NCBI RefSeq assembly: GCF_001705235.1
Contig: NZ_MCGV01000001.1
Coordinates: forward strand, 310,001 to 374,000
Reading direction: 5' to 3'
From: Clostridium pasteurianum
GTDB lineage: Bacteria > Bacillota > Clostridia > Clostridiales > Clostridiaceae
Length of the DNA stretch: 64,000 nucleotides
Shown here: positions 1 through 9,085 of the stretch, in pieces
Layout of the letters: each line of letters begins with the position of its first letter
Numbering within the stretch: position 1 is the first letter of the stretch
Program-made: the position numbers and the translations under genes
The notes under the pieces: model-generated
What the model saw: the letters and a program-made list of their open reading frames with translations, nothing else
What the model was told of the DNA's origin: nothing
Database searches by the model: none

Positions 1-668
1 CTAATATACTAAATTCCTTAAAGCTTAATGGCTATAAAGGCGTTAATATAGACCTTGAAGGAGTATATTACTACGATAGAAGTTATTTGACAACTTTTAT
101 GAATGAACTTTACGCTGCCTTAAATCCTCAAGGTTTTTATGTTACCATTTCTGTACCTGCAAAAACAAGTGACAGCCCTACATCAGCATGGAATGGAGCT
201 TTTGATTATGCCGCACTTTCTAAAACAGTTGATCAAGTTATATTAATGACTTATGATGAACATTACGGCGGTGGCTCACCTGGACCTATAGCTTCAATTG
301 GTTGGGTAGAAAATGTAGTTAAATATGCTGTAACTGTTATGCCAAGAGAAAAAATCATGCTAGGAACAGCAGCTTATGGTTATGACTGGTCTTCTAATCC
401 TACTAAAGCATACGGTATTTCCGGAATTTATAACTTAGCCTCAACTTATGGAGCTACTATAAACTGGGATTCAGTATCACAATCACCATATTTCTATTAT
501 GTAGATTCTTCTGCTATAAATCATACTGTATGGTTTGAAAATGCTCAAAGTCTTAATTATAAACTTAACCTTATAAATTCTTACAACCTGTCAGGAGTTG
601 CTATATGGCGACTGGGACTTGAAAATAGCGATTATTGGACAAGTATTAGGACAAAGTTTAATAGATAA
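1..668 (+). CDS. GH18-family spore peptidoglycan hydrolase (YaaH/SleL-like), 5' partial
   Basis: The frame is open to the left edge of the window, so the gene starts upstream; a TTG at 87 is only an internal codon. The visible 222 codons are the C-terminal part of a TIM-barrel glycoside hydrolase family 18 domain. The conserved strand with the catalytic acid is seen as GVNIDLEGV (around base 40-65), followed by the family-typical MTYDEH strand and the C-terminal GVAIWRLGLEN segment. Clostridial and Bacillus GH18 enzymes of this kind (YaaH, SleL) act on spore cortex fragments or the coat; a chitinase-like role cannot be excluded because any N-terminal LysM domains are outside the window. It is followed closely by a terminator hairpin. 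Confidence 0.8.
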   Translation, partial: NILNSLKLNGYKGVNIDLEGVYYYDRSYLTTFMNELYAALNPQGFYVTISVPAKTSDSPTSAWNGAFDYAALSKTVDQVILMTYDEHYGGGSPGPIASIGWVENVVKYAVTVMPREKIMLGTAAYGYDWSSNPTKAYGISGIYNLASTYGATINWDSVSQSPYFYYVDSSAINHTVWFENAQSLNYKLNLINSYNLSGVAIWRLGLENSDYWTSIRTKFNR

Positions 669-674
669 TTTACC

Positions 675-710
675 GGGCTGCCGCATTAAGAATTAATAAT
701 ACGGCAGCCC
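675..710 (+). terminator. Intrinsic terminator after GH18 gene
   Basis: A perfect 9-bp GC-rich stem (gggctgccg / cggcagccc) lies 6 bases after the GH18 stop codon. The following T-tract is modest. It lies between convergent genes and may serve both. Confidence 0.75.
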
Positions 711-760
711 TATTTAATATAAAAAGAGTAATTTATGAGCTTTCTAGTCAAACAAATAGC

Positions 761-1741
761 CTATACTACCATCCATGGATTTTCTTTTCCTTCCCCAAAT
801 AAAATGCAGCTAAGTATTGAATTTTCCACCATATCACTAACTGCTTGATCCGTATAAAATGCAGTATGCGGAGTAACTATTACGTTAGGATAAGACTTTA
901 ATATAGCAAGATCCCTGTTATCTAATACCTGACACTTAAGGTCATTATAATAAAGTCCTGGCTCATGCTCTATAACATCTAAAGCCGCACCTGCAATTTT
1001 ACCACTTTCAATTGCATTCATAAAATCCTCAGTATTTATAAGCATTCCTCTTGCAGTATTAATGATATAAACTCCATCTTTCATACTACTTATAGATTCC
1101 TTATTAATAAGATGATAATTATCATCAGCCCCTGGAACGTGCATAGTTATAATATCACTGTTTTCTAAAAGTTCCTTAAGAGGAACATACTCAGCATATT
1201 TTTTAACTTCTTTATTTTCGTATAAATCATACGCTAAAATTTTGCACTCAAAACCACTTAAATTCTTAATTACTGTTCGTCCAATTCTTCCTGTTCCAAT
1301 AACACCTACAGTTAGATTATGAAGCTCATGCCCCTGAACACCATTTAAAGAATAATCCTGAACACTACTAGATTCCATAATAGCCTTAACTTTTCTGGTA
1401 GCCATCAAAATCATCATTACAGCATAATCTGCCACACTTCTCGGTGAATATGTTACATTACCAATATGAATACCTAATTCCTTAGCCTTTTTTATATCTA
1501 TATGATCATATCCTATGGTTCTAGTTGATATGAATTTAACACCTATTTCATGAAATTTTTGCAGCAATTCAGTATTAATAGGGGTAGTAATAATACTTAT
1601 AGCATCAAATCCCTTTGCAAGCTCTGCACTTCCCATGGTAGGTGCTTCATCTGAAAGTACCACATCAACATTATATTTTTTTTTGAACTTTTTGAAATAT
1701 TCAGTCTCATCTGACCTATGACTATATGCAAGTATTCTCAT
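761..1741 (-). CDS. D-2-hydroxyacid dehydrogenase (D-lactate dehydrogenase-like)
   Basis: NAD-dependent D-isomer-specific 2-hydroxyacid dehydrogenase, 326 aa from the chosen ATG. The Rossmann nucleotide-binding loop is visible as GVIGTGRIGR near the middle. The catalytic set is present: Arg in NTARG, Glu in the EHEPG region and His in TPHTAFYT. The bulky LYYND insertion after EHEPG is typical of the LdhA/VanH branch, so reduction of pyruvate to D-lactate is the likely reaction. I chose the ATG at 1741 rather than a GTG 18 bases upstream because AAAGGA lies 9 bases before it. It is monocistronic. The substrate is inferred from family features only. Confidence 0.85.
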   Translation of the reverse strand: MRILAYSHRSDETEYFKKFKKKYNVDVVLSDEAPTMGSAELAKGFDAISIITTPINTELLQKFHEIGVKFISTRTIGYDHIDIKKAKELGIHIGNVTYSPRSVADYAVMMILMATRKVKAIMESSSVQDYSLNGVQGHELHNLTVGVIGTGRIGRTVIKNLSGFECKILAYDLYENKEVKKYAEYVPLKELLENSDIITMHVPGADDNYHLINKESISSMKDGVYIINTARGMLINTEDFMNAIESGKIAGAALDVIEHEPGLYYNDLKCQVLDNRDLAILKSYPNVIVTPHTAFYTDQAVSDMVENSILSCILFGEGKENPWMVV

Positions 1742-1903
1742 ATTTAAACATCCTTTCACGCAGCATATTTAACATTAGTTTTACTAAAATTTATTATATC
1801 ACTTTCTTATTTTATTAGTTCAATATTTTTTATACAAATTTTAAAAATATACAATAAAATTTTGTAATATTTTATACCAATATAACAAATGGACAAAAAA
1901 CAA

Positions 1904-1947
1904 AAACTCATGTATAAATTAAAATCTTCTAATTTATACATGAGTTT
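1904..1947 (-). terminator. Long-stem terminator downstream of the two-helix membrane protein gene
   Basis: A perfect 18-bp stem with an 8-base loop. Read on the minus strand it is followed by a TTTTTGTTTTTT tract, 15 bases past the stop of the gene at 1963. Confidence 0.85.
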
Positions 1948-1962
1948 AATGTTATGTTTGCT

Positions 1963-2325
1963 TTATTCGTTAGAAACTGTTTCTTTATTTTGCTCATCTA
2001 ACTTAGCATCTTCATGAACTTCTTCATTTGAAGCCAAATGTTTTGAGAGCTTATCATTTATAGTTCCAACACCTGCTAAAACAAAAGCTATTCCACCATA
2101 AATTCCAACTGCATTGAATATTGCTGGTAAAAGCTGTGATGGTACTAATTGTGCATTTACTGCCGCTGCCTTGTAGCCTTGTGCTACATATTGTGAAACA
2201 GTCTTCTTATACATTACAACATTATCTACTAAAAGTGCAATTCCTATAATTGCTACAATTATTGCTGCTACATAAAAGACAACAGAACATTTTGACATTT
2301 TTGATTTTTTTTGTGTGTTTTCCAT
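1963..2325 (-). CDS. Small membrane protein with two predicted helices, unknown function
   Basis: 120 aa. A Lys-rich N-terminus precedes a strong hydrophobic helix at about residues 16-34. A second helix follows at about 66-86 (PAIFNAVGIYGGIAFVLAG), then a highly acidic, charged C-terminal tail. An AGAAAAC-like Shine-Dalgarno lies upstream of the ATG. I do not recognise the family. It stands alone with its own terminator. The topology predicts both termini on the same side of the membrane. Confidence 0.6.
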   Translation of the reverse strand: MENTQKKSKMSKCSVVFYVAAIIVAIIGIALLVDNVVMYKKTVSQYVAQGYKAAAVNAQLVPSQLLPAIFNAVGIYGGIAFVLAGVGTINDKLSKHLASNEEVHEDAKLDEQNKETVSNE

Positions 2326-2508
2326 AAGTTTTCTCCATTCCGCCTTAAAAAGCTATAAATTATAAATCCTTTTTACTTGTTCACAATTAATGAACCTATT
2401 ACAGTATACCATCTAATTCCTTATAGGGAACACTTTTTACGAAAATTTACATATTGTTCTCATATTTATTTTTTTAATGCAATCTAAATGTAAAGCATTA
2501 TATCTACC

Positions 2509-3003
2509 TTATCCAAAAAAATCTTTATGAGTAACATTTATTTTCTCGCTTGAATTTACTTTTATATTAAAACTACCATTTGCATCTTTTCCTACAATTC
2601 TAATAATATATTTCCCACTTTTAGAAGTATTGAATTTGAGATTGCCTGTTTCCTTCATCAAATTTTTTTTGGCAATTAAATTATAATTTGAATCAAGTAC
2701 TGCAATGTAGAACTTGCCACTAGTTATCTTGCTGCTGTTTTCTATAGTTATTTTATTATTCTTACTTGAATTAAGTTCAATGAGAGACCATTTTCCACTA
2801 AAGCCTTTAAAATCAAAACTTTCCGAATTTCCGCTCCTTTTTAAATTAGTGTTTGAAACAAAAGTTCTTTGGCCATCTTCCTGGCTTGTAATATAACTAT
2901 TTGAGCCAATATAATAAGAACTATTTTTATATGATTTTATACCTATACATACCAAAATCACAATTAATGAGATGCAAACTATAAGCTTACGTTTTTTATT
3001 CAC
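2509..3003 (-). CDS. Secreted or membrane-anchored protein with a β-rich outer domain
   Basis: 164 aa. The N-terminus is MNKKRK followed by a hydrophobic segment (about residues 7-23), which is a signal peptide or signal anchor; no lipobox cysteine in a good context is evident. The remainder is Ser/Asn/Lys-rich, with alternating short strands such as GKYIIRIVGKDANGSF, suggestive of a small β-sandwich like those in pre-peptidase C-terminal domains. The ATG is preceded by GGGAGGAAAT. The function is not recognised. Confidence 0.6.
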   Translation of the reverse strand: MNKKRKLIVCISLIVILVCIGIKSYKNSSYYIGSNSYITSQEDGQRTFVSNTNLKRSGNSESFDFKGFSGKWSLIELNSSKNNKITIENSSKITSGKFYIAVLDSNYNLIAKKNLMKETGNLKFNTSKSGKYIIRIVGKDANGSFNIKVNSSEKINVTHKDFFG

Positions 3004-3071
3004 TCTATTTCCTCCCTATTAGTTAAAATTAGCATATATATTATACTCCAATTTTTAATGAAGCTACCTAA

Positions 3072-3515
3072 TTATTTTTTAGTAACTGCAGAGGTACTAT
3101 GGCCTAAATCATTTACCGCATTTTTTATAGCAGCATCTATAAGGGCTTTTTTATTATCATCCACATCTATATTTAATTCTCTAAGTACATTTAAGACAAC
3201 TTTCTCAGCAACCTCAGCTCTATCATCCTTATTTATGTCACCTGTATGCGCTAACTGTTCAGCATTTCCCACAGCTATTTTAGCCCACTTTTCTATGATT
3301 TCTAAAGTTTTCACAGTTGGATTTCCCGGCAGTACATCTGATGTTATATTGAGAATTTCATCTGACGCATCCACTATTTTTTCAGCATTATCAAGTGATT
3401 TACTAACATCTACACCCTTTTTCCTCAGTATCGGGAATATTGAAACCATAGTGATGAGAACTCCAAAGGTAGCCCCTGCAATGGTAAATAATACTACTAA
3501 TTCAGTTTTTGACAT
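3072..3515 (-). CDS. LLH-family holin-like membrane protein
   Basis: 147 aa from the ATG at 3515, which has a GGGGGC ribosome site 9 bases upstream. A further in-frame start 42 bases upstream has no such site. One N-terminal transmembrane helix (about residues 5-25) is followed by a long amphipathic, acidic helical region with an AEKIVDASDEI-type repeat and a conserved-looking end (IDAAIKNAVNDL). This layout matches phage holins of the LLH type (Phage_holin_6_1). No other phage gene is next to it, so it may be a domesticated holin or another small membrane protein of similar shape. Confidence 0.55.
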   Translation of the reverse strand: MSKTELVVLFTIAGATFGVLITMVSIFPILRKKGVDVSKSLDNAEKIVDASDEILNITSDVLPGNPTVKTLEIIEKWAKIAVGNAEQLAHTGDINKDDRAEVAEKVVLNVLRELNIDVDDNKKALIDAAIKNAVNDLGHSTSAVTKK

Positions 3516-3659
3516 TTTATATTCGCCCCCAATTATATTTATAAAATTGTAATACATATATGTTATATTATTACATATTGTATTTGATTGCTCAATATAA
3601 ACTTGAGGGCGAAAAGATTAACCCTTTTTATCGAGTTAATCCATTTTTACTATAAACAC

Positions 3660-4640
3660 TTAATATCCTAATAAATCCAGTACCTTCTTCTCAACATAAC
3701 GGTTTTTACCACTGTATGGGAAATCATGTATATGCATTGCTGGATTAAAATTAAGCTCAATAATACTGTAATTTTTGCTATTAGGCTTTTTTTTAATATC
3801 ATTAATTATTATATCTGCACCACAAATTTTTGCTCCAACTGCTTTTGCAGCTTTAACTGCAATTTTTTTATAATCCTCAAGCACCTCATCAGTAAAATCT
3901 ATACTGTCCCCTCCTGTGCTTATGTTTGAATTTTCTCTCAAATATACAACTTCACTATTTTGAGGAACATACTTAAAATCTTTACCACTGAATGCTAAGT
4001 ACTCTTTTTCAACATCACCAAGATTTATTTTTTCAAGAGGAGTCACATAGCCTTTTCCTCTAAGAGGATCTTTATTTTTTTCATTTACAAGTTCTTCAAT
4101 TGTGTGGATTCCGTCACCTTTGACGTTAGCAGGAACTCTATGAAGTATAGCTGCCGTTTCATCTCCTATAACTAAAAACCTGTATTCAAGTCCAGCTACA
4201 AATTCTTCAATCATAACAGCATTGTCATAATTAAATGCATGATCAATTGCATTTTTAAAATCTTCAATTAAATTTACATCTTTTAATATAATTACACCCT
4301 TACCGAAATTTGTAGATTTGGGCTTTATAACTATATCTTTACCCTTAAATAAATCAAATTTTTCCTCTGCTTCACGGGTTGATTTAACAGATATTCCTTG
4401 TGGCACATTTATTTTATTTTCCCTTAATACCACTTTTGTAACTTCTTTGTTTTCCATTATTAAAGGTGCTATATAAGTATCTAATGAAGTTTTTGTAGCC
4501 TGTTTTATATATTCAATATTGCTACCCTTTTTAAGACGAATAAAATTATCATCCATATCAAGTACATCAACTTCTATTCCTCTATTTATAGCCTCTTTTA
4601 TTAAAATTTGTGTAGAAAGTTCAAGCTTTTTATAATCCAT
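3660..4640 (-). CDS. ATP-grasp glutathione synthetase (GshF C-terminal-like)
   Basis: 326 aa. ATP-grasp ligase predicted to join glycine to γ-glutamylcysteine. The ATP-binding loop is seen as IKPKSTNFGKGVIIL. The family-typical lid region follows (YRFLVIGDETAAIL), and a C-terminal metal-binding segment IELNFNPAMHIHDFPY. The sequence resembles the ATP-grasp half of bifunctional GshF, but here it is a separate gene. I chose the ATG at 4640, preceded by GGAGAGGTGAG, over an ATG at 4688 that would overlap gshA. It lies 31 bases after gshA, so the two are co-transcribed. Confidence 0.85.
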   Translation of the reverse strand: MDYKKLELSTQILIKEAINRGIEVDVLDMDDNFIRLKKGSNIEYIKQATKTSLDTYIAPLIMENKEVTKVVLRENKINVPQGISVKSTREAEEKFDLFKGKDIVIKPKSTNFGKGVIILKDVNLIEDFKNAIDHAFNYDNAVMIEEFVAGLEYRFLVIGDETAAILHRVPANVKGDGIHTIEELVNEKNKDPLRGKGYVTPLEKINLGDVEKEYLAFSGKDFKYVPQNSEVVYLRENSNISTGGDSIDFTDEVLEDYKKIAVKAAKAVGAKICGADIIINDIKKKPNSKNYSIIELNFNPAMHIHDFPYSGKNRYVEKKVLDLLGY

Positions 4641-4671
4641 AACACTCACCTCTCCATTATTATAATTTTCT

Positions 4672-6117
4672 CTACATGTTATCTGCATATCTTATGCCAA
4701 AATCCAAATAACTCTCTTTTCTATTCATCATTTCACTGTATATTTTTTGTGAAGGTAAAAGACTTACATCGCCGAGTTTTTTATATTCAATTTCAACACT
4801 TTTAACGTACTTTTTCTCCGTACTGTTTTTATCCATTAACTCTGCAATAATTTTGAGTTTACTAAATATTTCTTCTCCCCAGTTTTTTATGCTAATCTTA
4901 CCACCTTCATATTTATGGAGCAATATATTTTCTTTTCTTCCCATAAGTGCCGCTAGTTGATGATTTGTATTTGCCTTTTCAAATTCTTTCTTATCAATAA
5001 ATTCGCTATTCTCGAACAAACAAAAGATAATGAATACTTGAATAAAATTCATTTCTTCAACACTTATTCCAAGCTTCTTTAAAGGATCTATATCAAGAAT
5101 CCTTATTTCAATATATTCAACTCCACGCTTCATTAGTGCTTCAAGTTGTGTTTCACTTTCACTAGTATTTCTTTTAAGTCGTATAGGGGAATAGAACTCG
5201 CTTTCACTTTGAATCAAATTTCCATTTAACTGAATTTGAACTCCATCTTTATATATGCCAAGCTTAGAATACTTTTCACTTTCCGTTGCCATCATTTCTC
5301 TAAGTTTAACACTATATTCCTCAAGACTATTGAAATATATAGTGTGTTTTTCATCCTTTGAACTTGAATATCCAAATCTACTAACCCTTAAAGATGCTGC
5401 ATATTTATTAAATTCTTTTATAATTCCACAGCATTTAGGACAACATTTTTCAACTTCTTTTAATTCATTACATATGACAGAATAATATGTAGAATCACAT
5501 AATGGCGATGCTCCCAAAAGATATATAATTAACCAGCGATATCTTAAAAAATTTCTTGTAAGTGCAAAATACATTTCATCAATAAATTTACGTTTATTTT
5601 TTCCCTTAGAAAACTCTTCATACAAAAAATCAATCATATCTCTGCAAAATGAAAAGTTATAATGAATTCCAGATATCATCTGCATCTTTTTGCCATAGCG
5701 AAGTGCTAGGCCATTTCTATAAATCTGCTTTTCTTTCCCCTCTTCTGTATCAGGGAACTTAGCGATAGGGATATATTTTTCCTCTGGAAGTTTTGGAGGC
5801 ATACTTAATGGCCAAAGTAATTCGCCTTTAATTCCTTTTTTCACTTCATTACTTATATTTCCTAATGATTTATAAACTTCTTTAACAGATTCAAGTGCTG
5901 GTGTTATGATTTCTATTTGACTTTCAGAAAAATCCGTAGTTATTCGAGGATTATTAAATTTATCACCTAATTCTAGTGGATGAGGTGTCAATGCAAGTTC
6001 ACCTAAAGGATTAACCCTCTGTGATTCCCTTTCTATTCCAAATCTTCCTCTTGTAAGCATATCACTTTTATTATCACTTGAAAATTTTTTTATCATCTTA
6101 GAAAAATCCCACTGCAT
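4672..6117 (-). CDS. gshA: Glutamate-cysteine ligase
   Basis: 481 aa, proteobacterial-type γ-glutamylcysteine synthetase, the first and rate-setting step of glutathione synthesis. The N-terminal signature is clear: RFGIERESQRV followed by LTPHPLELG and ITTDFSESQIEIITP, which form the glutamate and metal-binding site. A MISGIHYNFSF motif and an EIRILDIDP motif follow. Length fits GshA (about 450-520 aa), with no fused ATP-grasp domain. It is the first gene of a two-gene operon with the ATP-grasp synthetase; an AGGATAT site precedes the ATG. Glutathione synthesis is uncommon but known in clostridia, where it supports oxygen tolerance. Confidence 0.9.
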   Translation of the reverse strand: MQWDFSKMIKKFSSDNKSDMLTRGRFGIERESQRVNPLGELALTPHPLELGDKFNNPRITTDFSESQIEIITPALESVKEVYKSLGNISNEVKKGIKGELLWPLSMPPKLPEEKYIPIAKFPDTEEGKEKQIYRNGLALRYGKKMQMISGIHYNFSFCRDMIDFLYEEFSKGKNKRKFIDEMYFALTRNFLRYRWLIIYLLGASPLCDSTYYSVICNELKEVEKCCPKCCGIIKEFNKYAASLRVSRFGYSSSKDEKHTIYFNSLEEYSVKLREMMATESEKYSKLGIYKDGVQIQLNGNLIQSESEFYSPIRLKRNTSESETQLEALMKRGVEYIEIRILDIDPLKKLGISVEEMNFIQVFIIFCLFENSEFIDKKEFEKANTNHQLAALMGRKENILLHKYEGGKISIKNWGEEIFSKLKIIAELMDKNSTEKKYVKSVEIEYKKLGDVSLLPSQKIYSEMMNRKESYLDFGIRYADNM

Positions 6118-6307
6118 AATATCCTCCTTGATGTAGTAATTTATTTATATTATGTGTAAATACTAAATTACTTATTTAGATAATTATTCTTATGTTTTAA
6201 TAATATTACTTAATTAAAAACTTTTATCATGTTCATATAATAATAAAACCTTTTGGCTTTGTCAATGTAATCTTTGCAGCAGCATAATTTCTTTATAAAG
6301 CTAAAAA

Positions 6308-6335
6308 AGTCCCATAGGTCGCAACCTATGGGACT
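6308..6335 (-). terminator. Terminator of zinc-ribbon gene
   Basis: A perfect 12-bp stem (agtcccataggt / acctatgggact) with a 4-base loop, followed on the minus strand by six T residues. It begins 15 bases after the stop at 6351. Confidence 0.9.
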
Positions 6336-6350
6336 ATAACAAACAATTTA

Positions 6351-6515
6351 TTATCTTCTAAATCCTCTGTTATTGTTTTGTTTTCTTGCTCTTCTACAAT
6401 CAGGACATCTTTGAGGTTCATTATCAAAACCTTTTTCTTTGTAGAAAGCCTGCTCGCCTTCAGAAAATATAAATTCTTTTCCACAATCTTTACAAACTAT
6501 TGTCTTATCTGCCAT
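6351..6515 (-). CDS. Small zinc-ribbon protein
   Basis: 54 aa, ATG at 6515 preceded by AAAGGAGGT. Two CxxC knuckles (VCKDCGKEF and RCPDCRRAR) about 30 residues apart form one zinc ribbon. The middle holds an FxxGEQAFYKEKGF motif typical of the probable zinc-ribbon family zf_Tbcl. The C-terminus is basic (RARKQNNNRGFRR), so nucleic-acid or ribosome contact is plausible but unproven. Such proteins are widespread in clostridia with no assigned role. It is monocistronic with its own strong terminator. Confidence 0.85.
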   Translation of the reverse strand: MADKTIVCKDCGKEFIFSEGEQAFYKEKGFDNEPQRCPDCRRARKQNNNRGFRR

Positions 6516-6979
6516 TTTACATATACCTCCTTTTTCAAAGATTAAGATCCAAACTGATTACAAAATACCTTTAATAAAAAAAGAGGATATGTTTGTTCAT
6601 CTAATTTAATCTTAGCATTAAAAACACTTTAATTACTAATGCTAAATCAGTATATCATATCACTATAGAATTTACAATAAAAATATATGGATTATTTATT
6701 TCTATGTGTATAATCCTATTTGAAACTTCCACCCTTATTTCCATATGCTATATTAGACTATTGAATACGATTTACCTTGTTATGATATCCTGCTTAGTTG
6801 TTACAGATTTTGTCCATATAAAAAGTAAATTTTTTAATTTATTTTATTACAATATGCAAATAGATTCCATGGTAGAATTTTTAAAGGACGAAAGAGAATA
6901 AATTTTCTCTTTCTATTTGCTTTAGAAACATTAAATATAGTAAAATAAATGTGAATATAAAATAAAGGGGTAATTTAAT
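6516..6979. other. Intergenic region between zinc-ribbon and lysozyme genes
   Basis: 464 AT-rich bases between divergent genes. It holds a 65-codon hydrophobic open frame on the plus strand (6704-6901) with no ribosome-binding site. This frame ends exactly in an inverted repeat (gaaagaga...tctctttc, about 6889-6912) followed by T-rich sequence, so a short RNA ending there is conceivable. I see no convincing promoter or riboswitch. Confidence 0.4.
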
Positions 6980-9004
6980 ATGAAAAGACACAAAATTTTA
7001 TCGTTAGCTCTTACAGTTTTAATTATGTTGCCATCTTTTGCCTTTTCAAATGGACAAGCTGTAAAGGCAGAGGAAATAACAGCTTCAAACACTGGTGTTA
7101 ATAGCAGCGCCACTACAAATATTAGTGCTGAAAAAAGCACAACTCAAGTTAATAACTCAATACCTTTCAGAGATGCTAATGGAAAAATTATTGGGTATAC
7201 CTTAACAAATGGAACTTCAGCGCAATCTAATAACACAACTACAGGTAAACATTTGCTAGGTGCATCCGATCAAACCATGCAGGGTATTGATGTCTATTCT
7301 GGCACAGATGTTACAGACTGGAATGCAGTTAAAAATGCCGGTGTAACAGCTGTATACATAAAATTAACAGAGGGATTAACTTATAATAATCCAAAAGCAC
7401 AAGAACAGTACAATGGAGCAAAAAGTGCTGGCCTCAAAGTTGGAGCTTATCATTTTGGAAGAAGTAATAGTGCTGATAGTGAATATGCTCACTTCGCAGC
7501 AGAAGCTTCTAAATATAAATGGGACTTGAAACCCGTTTTAGATTATGAACCTGATCAAAATCCAGATTATAATTATATATCTCAATTCATGAGTAAAAAT
7601 CCAAACTTAGTATTCTATAGTTTTCACAGCATTGCTGATAACACAGGTCTACCTCTTAACAAAATATGGATTGCAGAACCAATTGATGCACAAGGATCTA
7701 AATATGTTTACACCGGAACTACAAAAGGTTATGCTGGAATTCAATATTTATGGTATGGAAATATGACTGGACTAAATGGAGACGTAGATAAAGATATATT
7801 TTCTTACGATGTTCTAGCCTCACCAGCTTTACAGTCTTTACTTTCTATAGATTCACCAACTAGTAACGGTGCAGTGTCAGATTCGGTAAATGTAACAGGA
7901 TGGTCATTGAGTAATTTTGGTACTAAACAAATAACTGTCTCTTTAGATGGCCAAGGCGTTGGAAATGCAACACTAAAACAGGCTAGATCTGATATAGAAG
8001 CAAAGTATCCAGAATATAATGATGCCAATAGTGGATTTTCTTATACTTTAGACTTAAGCAATACAACCTATGGAAATCATACTATAACTGTTACAGCACT
8101 TGAATATGATGGAACTACAATAAGTCAAAGTGTTAATGTAGTAAAAAACGATACGACAATATCACAAGCTGCATTAGGAGTTTCTTATAAAACTCATGTA
8201 CAAAATTTTGGCTGGCTAGCATCTGTCATGAATGGAGCTGAAGCAGGAACAAGTGGACAAGGTCTTAGGATGGAAGCCCTCAATATAAACTTAGTCAATG
8301 CACCGGCTGATGCACATATACAATATCAAGCTCATGTACAAAATATAGGTTGGCAAGATTGGGTAAGTGATGGTCAAGAAGTCGGTACTGACGGTAAAGG
8401 ATTTAGAGTTGAAGCAATGAAAATAAAACTTCAGAATATGCCTGGTTACAGCATACAATATAGAGCTTACGTACAAAATATAGGTTGGCAGGATTGGGTT
8501 AGCGATGGTCAAGAAGCTGGAACTAACGGTCAAGGGCTTAGAGTTGAAAAGTTACAAATAAGGTTAGTTAAAATAAGTGATAATTCAACAGTTGGAGTAA
8601 GCTATCAGGGTCATGTACAAAACGTTGGTTGGCAGGATCCAGTAGAAAATGGACAAATAGCTGGAACTGAAGGACAAGATTTAAGGGTAGAAGCATTAAA
8701 AATCAATCTAAAAAATGCCCCAGCTAATGCCCACATAAAATACCAATCTCACGTACAAAACATAGGCTGGCAAAACTGGGTTAGCGATGGTACTGAAGTC
8801 GGTACCGATGGAAAAGGTCTTAGAGTCGAAGCAATAAAATTACAACTTGAAAATATGCCTGGCTACTCTGTGCAATACAGAGCTCATGTGCAAAATATAG
8901 GCTGGCAGGACTGGGTTAGCGACGGTCAAGAAGCTGGCACTGACGGAAAGGGTCTTAGAGTCGAAGCAATAGAAATACGAATAGTTAAAACAGCAAATAA
9001 CTAG
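6980..9004 (+). CDS. Secreted GH25 lysozyme with six ChW repeats
   Basis: 674 aa. A signal peptide (about 1-30, ending near AVKA) is followed by a Ser/Thr/Asn-rich linker. A glycoside hydrolase family 25 muramidase domain spans about 102-283, with the GIDVYSG, KLTEG and LDYEPD active-site segments that carry its acidic residues. An Ig-like module follows (about 295-390, GAVSDSVNVTGWSL). Six clostridial hydrophobic-with-conserved-Trp (ChW) repeats fill about 398-672, each with HVQNxGW and GTxGxxLRVEA. ChW repeats are thought to bind cell wall or substrate. The ATG follows AAAGGGG. Role: autolysin or wall-lytic enzyme outside the cell. Confidence 0.93.
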   Translation: MKRHKILSLALTVLIMLPSFAFSNGQAVKAEEITASNTGVNSSATTNISAEKSTTQVNNSIPFRDANGKIIGYTLTNGTSAQSNNTTTGKHLLGASDQTMQGIDVYSGTDVTDWNAVKNAGVTAVYIKLTEGLTYNNPKAQEQYNGAKSAGLKVGAYHFGRSNSADSEYAHFAAEASKYKWDLKPVLDYEPDQNPDYNYISQFMSKNPNLVFYSFHSIADNTGLPLNKIWIAEPIDAQGSKYVYTGTTKGYAGIQYLWYGNMTGLNGDVDKDIFSYDVLASPALQSLLSIDSPTSNGAVSDSVNVTGWSLSNFGTKQITVSLDGQGVGNATLKQARSDIEAKYPEYNDANSGFSYTLDLSNTTYGNHTITVTALEYDGTTISQSVNVVKNDTTISQAALGVSYKTHVQNFGWLASVMNGAEAGTSGQGLRMEALNINLVNAPADAHIQYQAHVQNIGWQDWVSDGQEVGTDGKGFRVEAMKIKLQNMPGYSIQYRAYVQNIGWQDWVSDGQEAGTNGQGLRVEKLQIRLVKISDNSTVGVSYQGHVQNVGWQDPVENGQIAGTEGQDLRVEALKINLKNAPANAHIKYQSHVQNIGWQNWVSDGTEVGTDGKGLRVEAIKLQLENMPGYSVQYRAHVQNIGWQDWVSDGQEAGTDGKGLRVEAIEIRIVKTANN

Positions 9005-9085
9005 TTTTAATTGCAACCTAATTATAAAATTAATAATTAATTTAAACTATTATGTAAAGTAAAAATAGCAATGATTTGAAACATT

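Noticed and set aside
87-668. GH18 gene starting at the TTG at 87
   Set aside because: The same frame is open to base 1 and encodes the conserved catalytic strand upstream of this codon, so the gene is 5' partial.
3072-3515. Prophage remnant
   Set aside because: Only one holin-like gene is seen, with no integrase, structural genes or attachment repeats.
6704-6901. 65-codon hydrophobic ORF on the plus strand
   Set aside because: No ribosome-binding site and no recognisable family; only the hairpin at its end keeps it of mild interest.
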